Source of the DNA: Ruminococcus sp.
GTDB lineage: Bacteria; Bacillota; Clostridia; Oscillospirales; Ruminococcaceae
Reading direction: 5' to 3'
NCBI GenBank assembly: GCA_015066815.1
Contig: SVNR01000021.1
Coordinates: 1-45,742, forward strand
Length of the DNA stretch: 45,742 nt
Numbering within the stretch: the first letter of the stretch is position 1; each line of letters begins with the position of its first letter. The notes below the pieces were generated by a model. That model searched no databases. It saw nothing but the letters and a program-made list of their open reading frames with translations, and was not told where the DNA came from. The translations under genes and the position numbers were made by a program. This document shows, piece by piece, positions 43,399 through 45,742 of the stretch.

Positions 43399-44778
43399 TT
43401 ATATATTTTCAATATCAGCCATAGCTATCTGCATCATTATTGCACACTCTATGCGCTTTCTGAAAAGACGGCAGCCTGGTTCGTATATTCCGGTAATATC
43501 TCCGCTTGCATGATATGCATTAGCAGCACAGCCTCCTGAGCAATAAAGCTTAGCCCAGCAGTCCTCACAATCCGGACGTGAATAGATATTGCACTTTCTG
43601 AATTTGTCACGCAGTTCTGTATTTGTGACTCCGTCGTATATGTTACCCATAAGATAATCGTCATCACCTACAAACTGATGACACGGGTAAAGATCGCCCC
43701 ATGGAGTTACTGCAAGATACTCTGTACCTGAACCGCATCCTGAGAGTCTTTTGTAGATACACGGACCGTTTTTGAGATCGATCATATAGTGGTAAAAAGT
43801 AAATCCGTTTCCGTTTTTGTTTCTGCGTATCATTTCTTTTGCAAGTATCTCATACTGCTCAAAAACTGTTTTTATATCATCTTCATTAAGCGCAGACGGA
43901 TCATCGGGAGCACAGACAACCGGTTCCATAGAAAGCTCTGTAAAACCGAGGTCAGCCATATGGAAAATATCGTTTGTAAAGTCAGGGTTATGATGAGTGA
44001 AAGTACCTCTCATATAGTAGTTCTTGTCCCCTCTCATCTCTACAAAACGCTTGAACTTAGGAAGTATCGCGTCATAGCTTCCTTTTCCGGCATAGTCTAC
44101 TCTGAACTTGTCATGTACCTCTTTACGTCCGTCAAGGCTAAGCACTACGTTGTGCATTTCCTTGTTGCAAAAATCAATAACATCATCGTCAACAAGAACG
44201 CCGTTTGTTGTGAGGGTAAACCTGAAGTTCTTTCCGGTTTCCTTTTCTCTCATTCTTCCGTATCTGACAAGCTCCTTGACAACCTCCCAGTTCATCAGAG
44301 GCTCACCGCCGAAAAAGTCTACTTCAAGGTTTCTTCTTGTACCGGAGTTTTCTATAAGAAAATCAAGTGAACGCTTTCCTACTTCCTCGCTCATAAGAGC
44401 ACGCTCTCCCTGATACTTTCCCTGACTTGCAAAGCAGTAGGAACAGTTGAGATTACAGGTGTGTGCTACATGGAGACATAATGCCTTTATAACGTTCGAG
44501 TTGTTTTTCAGCTTAGAAGCCTTTTCTGAGAAAACATCTTCAGTAAAAAGCTTTTCATTTTCCCTGAGATAGTCAACGTCATCTATACACTTGAGAATAT
44601 CGTCTTCGGTAACACCGTTTGCCGAATGCACCGGAAGAACCTCAGATACTATCTGTTCTCTTGTCCTGCCTTCGTATGCTGCAATAACATCATATGCAAC
44701 ATCGTCCACTATATGTATAGATCCGCTGTATACGTCGATCACTATATTGTATCCGTTAAGTTTATACTGATGAATCAT
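43399..44778 (-). CDS. scfB: Radical SAM SCIFF peptide maturase
   Basis: 459 aa; start at 44778 with GGAG nine bases upstream. The N-terminal RiPP-recognition region (MIHQYKLNGYNIVIDVYSGS) precedes the radical SAM cluster CNLNCSYC at about residue 110 and the glycine-rich FFGGEPLMN. A SPASM/twitch domain holds two auxiliary clusters, with ligands in SGCGSGTEY, YPCHQF, CEDCWAKLYCSGGC and GIYEPGC. This is the enzyme that forms thioether bonds from Cys to alpha-carbons in SCIFF precursors. The precursor gene is just upstream and the hairpin at 44801-44831 lies between. Since this precursor has two units, the enzyme probably acts processively or twice. Confidence 0.93.
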   Translation of the reverse strand: MIHQYKLNGYNIVIDVYSGSIHIVDDVAYDVIAAYEGRTREQIVSEVLPVHSANGVTEDDILKCIDDVDYLRENEKLFTEDVFSEKASKLKNNSNVIKALCLHVAHTCNLNCSYCFASQGKYQGERALMSEEVGKRSLDFLIENSGTRRNLEVDFFGGEPLMNWEVVKELVRYGRMREKETGKNFRFTLTTNGVLVDDDVIDFCNKEMHNVVLSLDGRKEVHDKFRVDYAGKGSYDAILPKFKRFVEMRGDKNYYMRGTFTHHNPDFTNDIFHMADLGFTELSMEPVVCAPDDPSALNEDDIKTVFEQYEILAKEMIRRNKNGNGFTFYHYMIDLKNGPCIYKRLSGCGSGTEYLAVTPWGDLYPCHQFVGDDDYLMGNIYDGVTNTELRDKFRKCNIYSRPDCEDCWAKLYCSGGCAANAYHASGDITGIYEPGCRLFRKRIECAIMMQIAMADIENI

Positions 44779-44800
44779 TTGATATTTCTCCATTACGTAA

Positions 44801-44831
44801 GTAAAGCCGAAGTCTTCAGGCTTCGGCTTAC
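44801..44831 (-). promoter_or_regulatory. Intergenic hairpin between scfA and scfB
   Basis: GTAAGCCGAAG pairs with CTTCGGCTTTAC, 11 bp with one bulge, around an 8-base loop. No T run follows, so it may be a 3'-end stabiliser for scfA mRNA or a partial attenuator that keeps maturase expression below that of the precursor peptide. Confidence 0.6.
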
Positions 44832-44864
44832 CGTTATAGTTTTGTTTAAAAAAACAGGTAGTTA

Positions 44865-45131
44865 TTAGTTTCTTTCGCAAGGCTGGTTAGCAACGCCGCA
44901 TGATGTCTTACAAGCTGACTGACATGATGTCTGGCATTCTCCGCAGCCACCGTCAGCACTTCTGAGATCTCTTGTGCTGATTGTTCTGATTCTGCCTGTT
45001 GTGTTTTCGCAAGGCTGGTTAGCTACACCGCATGATGTCTTGCAAGCTGACTGACATGATGTCTGGCATTCTCCACAGCCGCCTTCTGCTGAACGAAGGT
45101 TTCTTGTTTCAATTGACTGTATTCTGTTCAT
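44865..45131 (-). CDS. scfA: SCIFF precursor peptide with two tandem SCIFF units
   Basis: 88-aa precursor. SCIFF peptides (six cysteines in forty-five residues) are normally about 45 residues. This one is two complete units joined in frame: residues 1-44 and 45-88, each ending with GGCGECQTSCQSACKTSC then GVANQPCE, six Cys per unit and twelve in total. Each unit also keeps its leader-like part (IQSIETRNLRSA and IRTISTRDLRSA), so both can be recognised by ScfB. At DNA level the cores 44873-44950 and 45005-45082 differ at only about five of 78 positions, which points to a young duplication. Start at 45131 with AAAGGA; consensus promoter at 45169-45197. The unit function is not known. Confidence 0.93.
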   Translation of the reverse strand: MNRIQSIETRNLRSAEGGCGECQTSCQSACKTSCGVANQPCENTTGRIRTISTRDLRSADGGCGECQTSCQSACKTSCGVANQPCERN

Positions 45132-45168
45132 ATCGATTATCCTTTACAAATAAATTTTTTATGTATTA

Positions 45169-45197
45169 ATTATACAATAAACGACCCAGGTTGTCAA
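45169..45197 (-). promoter_or_regulatory. Consensus promoter of scfAB
   Basis: Minus strand TTGACA (45192-45197), 17 bases, TATAAT (45169-45174): a 12 of 12 match, as expected for the strongly expressed SCIFF gene. The leader to 45131 is about 30 bases. Confidence 0.9.
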
Positions 45198-45466
45198 GGG
45201 GAATTTTGGGTGGTGAAGAAATCACAGATACTTAAGTGAATTCTTGAACCACCATTGAACAAAGCATTGCACTTACTGAAATTTCAGATATTCATCAAAA
45301 AACTGCATAATATTGATTTAGCTTTAAGTTCTTCACAGAACATTCCAAATATAAAAAGAGCTGATTGTCCATAAAGTCCTGTTTCGTCATCGGCATAGCT
45401 TTCACCTTTAAATATTTCTAATCTCTTGCTTGATTTTATCGGTTCACTGCTCGTCCGGCGCACTGA
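45198..45466. other. Intergenic stretch with a possible decayed reading frame
   Basis: No convincing gene. On the minus strand, about 45285-45460 holds an open frame of roughly 60 codons with GTG as the only candidate start (containing ESYADDETGLYGQSALFIFG) and no ribosome site. It may be a leftover of a gene disrupted near the Rpn-type gene that follows. No terminator or RNA element was recognised. Confidence 0.4.
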
Positions 45467-45742
45467 TTAATTTTTCATTTTTGAAAGTTCTTCTATTTTT
45501 TCAAGTGGTAATCCTGTAGCTAATGATATATTTTCAAGTGACATGGATTTCATATTTATAAGTGCCTGAGCTGTAGAAATCAGTCCTTCCATTTTGCCCT
45601 CAAGCCGTCCTTCGATTCTGCCCTCTTCTCTCTCTTTTCTTCTGCTCGCTATATCATACTGCTTACGCATTACTTCTTCATCAAATAACTGTGCCATCAT
45701 ATCTATTACCTCCTTCTCGTGACTTTTCATAAATTCTTCAAG
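45467..45742 (-). CDS. Rpn/PD-(D/E)XK nuclease-family transposase-like protein, C-terminal end (partial)
   Basis: The frame is open to the window edge, so the gene continues beyond it; only the last 91 residues are visible. They show the usual tail of this family: a helical stretch with EEVMRKQYDIASRRK, the repeated charged segment EEGRIEGRLEGKMEGL, and a closing LENISLATGLPLEKIEEL resembling a small helix-turn-helix. The catalytic PD-(D/E)XK domain would be outside. Genes of this kind are multicopy and mobile in Ruminococcus-type genomes. Reminiscent tail sequence also occurs in the remnant at 2431-2551. Confidence 0.75.
   Translation of the reverse strand, partial: LEEFMKSHEKEVIDMMAQLFDEEVMRKQYDIASRRKEREEGRIEGRLEGKMEGLISTAQALINMKSMSLENISLATGLPLEKIEELSKMKN

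Noticed and set aside
44865..45131. Possible CRISPR-like direct repeat
   Set aside because: There are only two copies, they are coding, and they are in frame; they are explained by duplication of the SCIFF unit.

Overview
The window looks like a low-GC Gram-positive anaerobe of the Ruminococcus type (Oscillospiraceae). The pointers are a SCIFF ribosomally made peptide with its radical SAM maturase, a trimeric [FeFe] hydrogenase, a secreted protein ending in a dockerin-like calcium loop, strong AGGAGG ribosome sites and TTGACA/TATAAT promoters. This placement is inference from gene content; no rRNA or tRNA gene was seen. Most genes are on the minus strand.

Layout. 1-650 holds no supported gene. 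693-2151 is an accessory cluster of five small genes (one of the DUF6075 type, one Cys-rich, one coiled coil). It is followed by a candidate plus-strand small RNA (2348-2433) and a decayed partial duplication. 2823-9497 is a six-gene operon reading FAD-dependent oxidoreductase, CitE/HpcH-like aldolase, TRSP-type phosphoribosyltransferase, StiP/PELOTA-type phosphoribosyltransferase, HAD phosphatase and a uridine-kinase-like protein. Its core matches the nucleoside-like-metabolite module known from tellurium-resistance (Ter) loci, but no TerD, TerC or TelA gene is present. 9634-11820 is a Zn/Cd-type P1B ATPase with an ArsR/SmtB-like operator and no linked regulator. 11983-18123 is a MacAB-like exporter with two adaptors, two FtsX-type permeases and one ATPase. 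18282-19250 is an orphan ZnuA-like lipoprotein, and 19447-20505 a secreted beta-propeller protein.

20639-22714 holds an unusually long perfect inverted repeat with a diverged relative, a membrane protein and a two-gene DUF3990 (ADP-ribosyltransferase-like) toxin-antitoxin candidate. 22990-27029 is hydCBA, encoding an electron-bifurcating-type [FeFe] hydrogenase; hydA is frameshifted between H-cluster motifs L2 and L3. 27405-28583 is a thioredoxin reductase/glutaredoxin pair. 28668-31825 is a discrete condensation enzyme, carrier protein and AMP-ligase operon. 31961-33224 has a histidine phosphatase and a lipoprotein.

33230-42675 is the his operon hisZGDCBHAFI followed by ligA. It lacks hisE and a histidinol-phosphate phosphatase, and its short leader carries a palindromic operator rather than a T-box. 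The right end has a VanZ-like protein, the SCIFF maturase scfB, a scfA precursor that is an in-frame tandem duplication of the whole SCIFF unit, and the 3' end of an Rpn/PD-(D/E)XK-type gene cut by the window edge.

The most notable items are the double-unit SCIFF precursor, the Ter-type metabolite operon without Ter proteins, the minimal C/carrier/A operon, the broken hydA, and the small RNA/short-peptide candidate beside the duplicated accessory genes.
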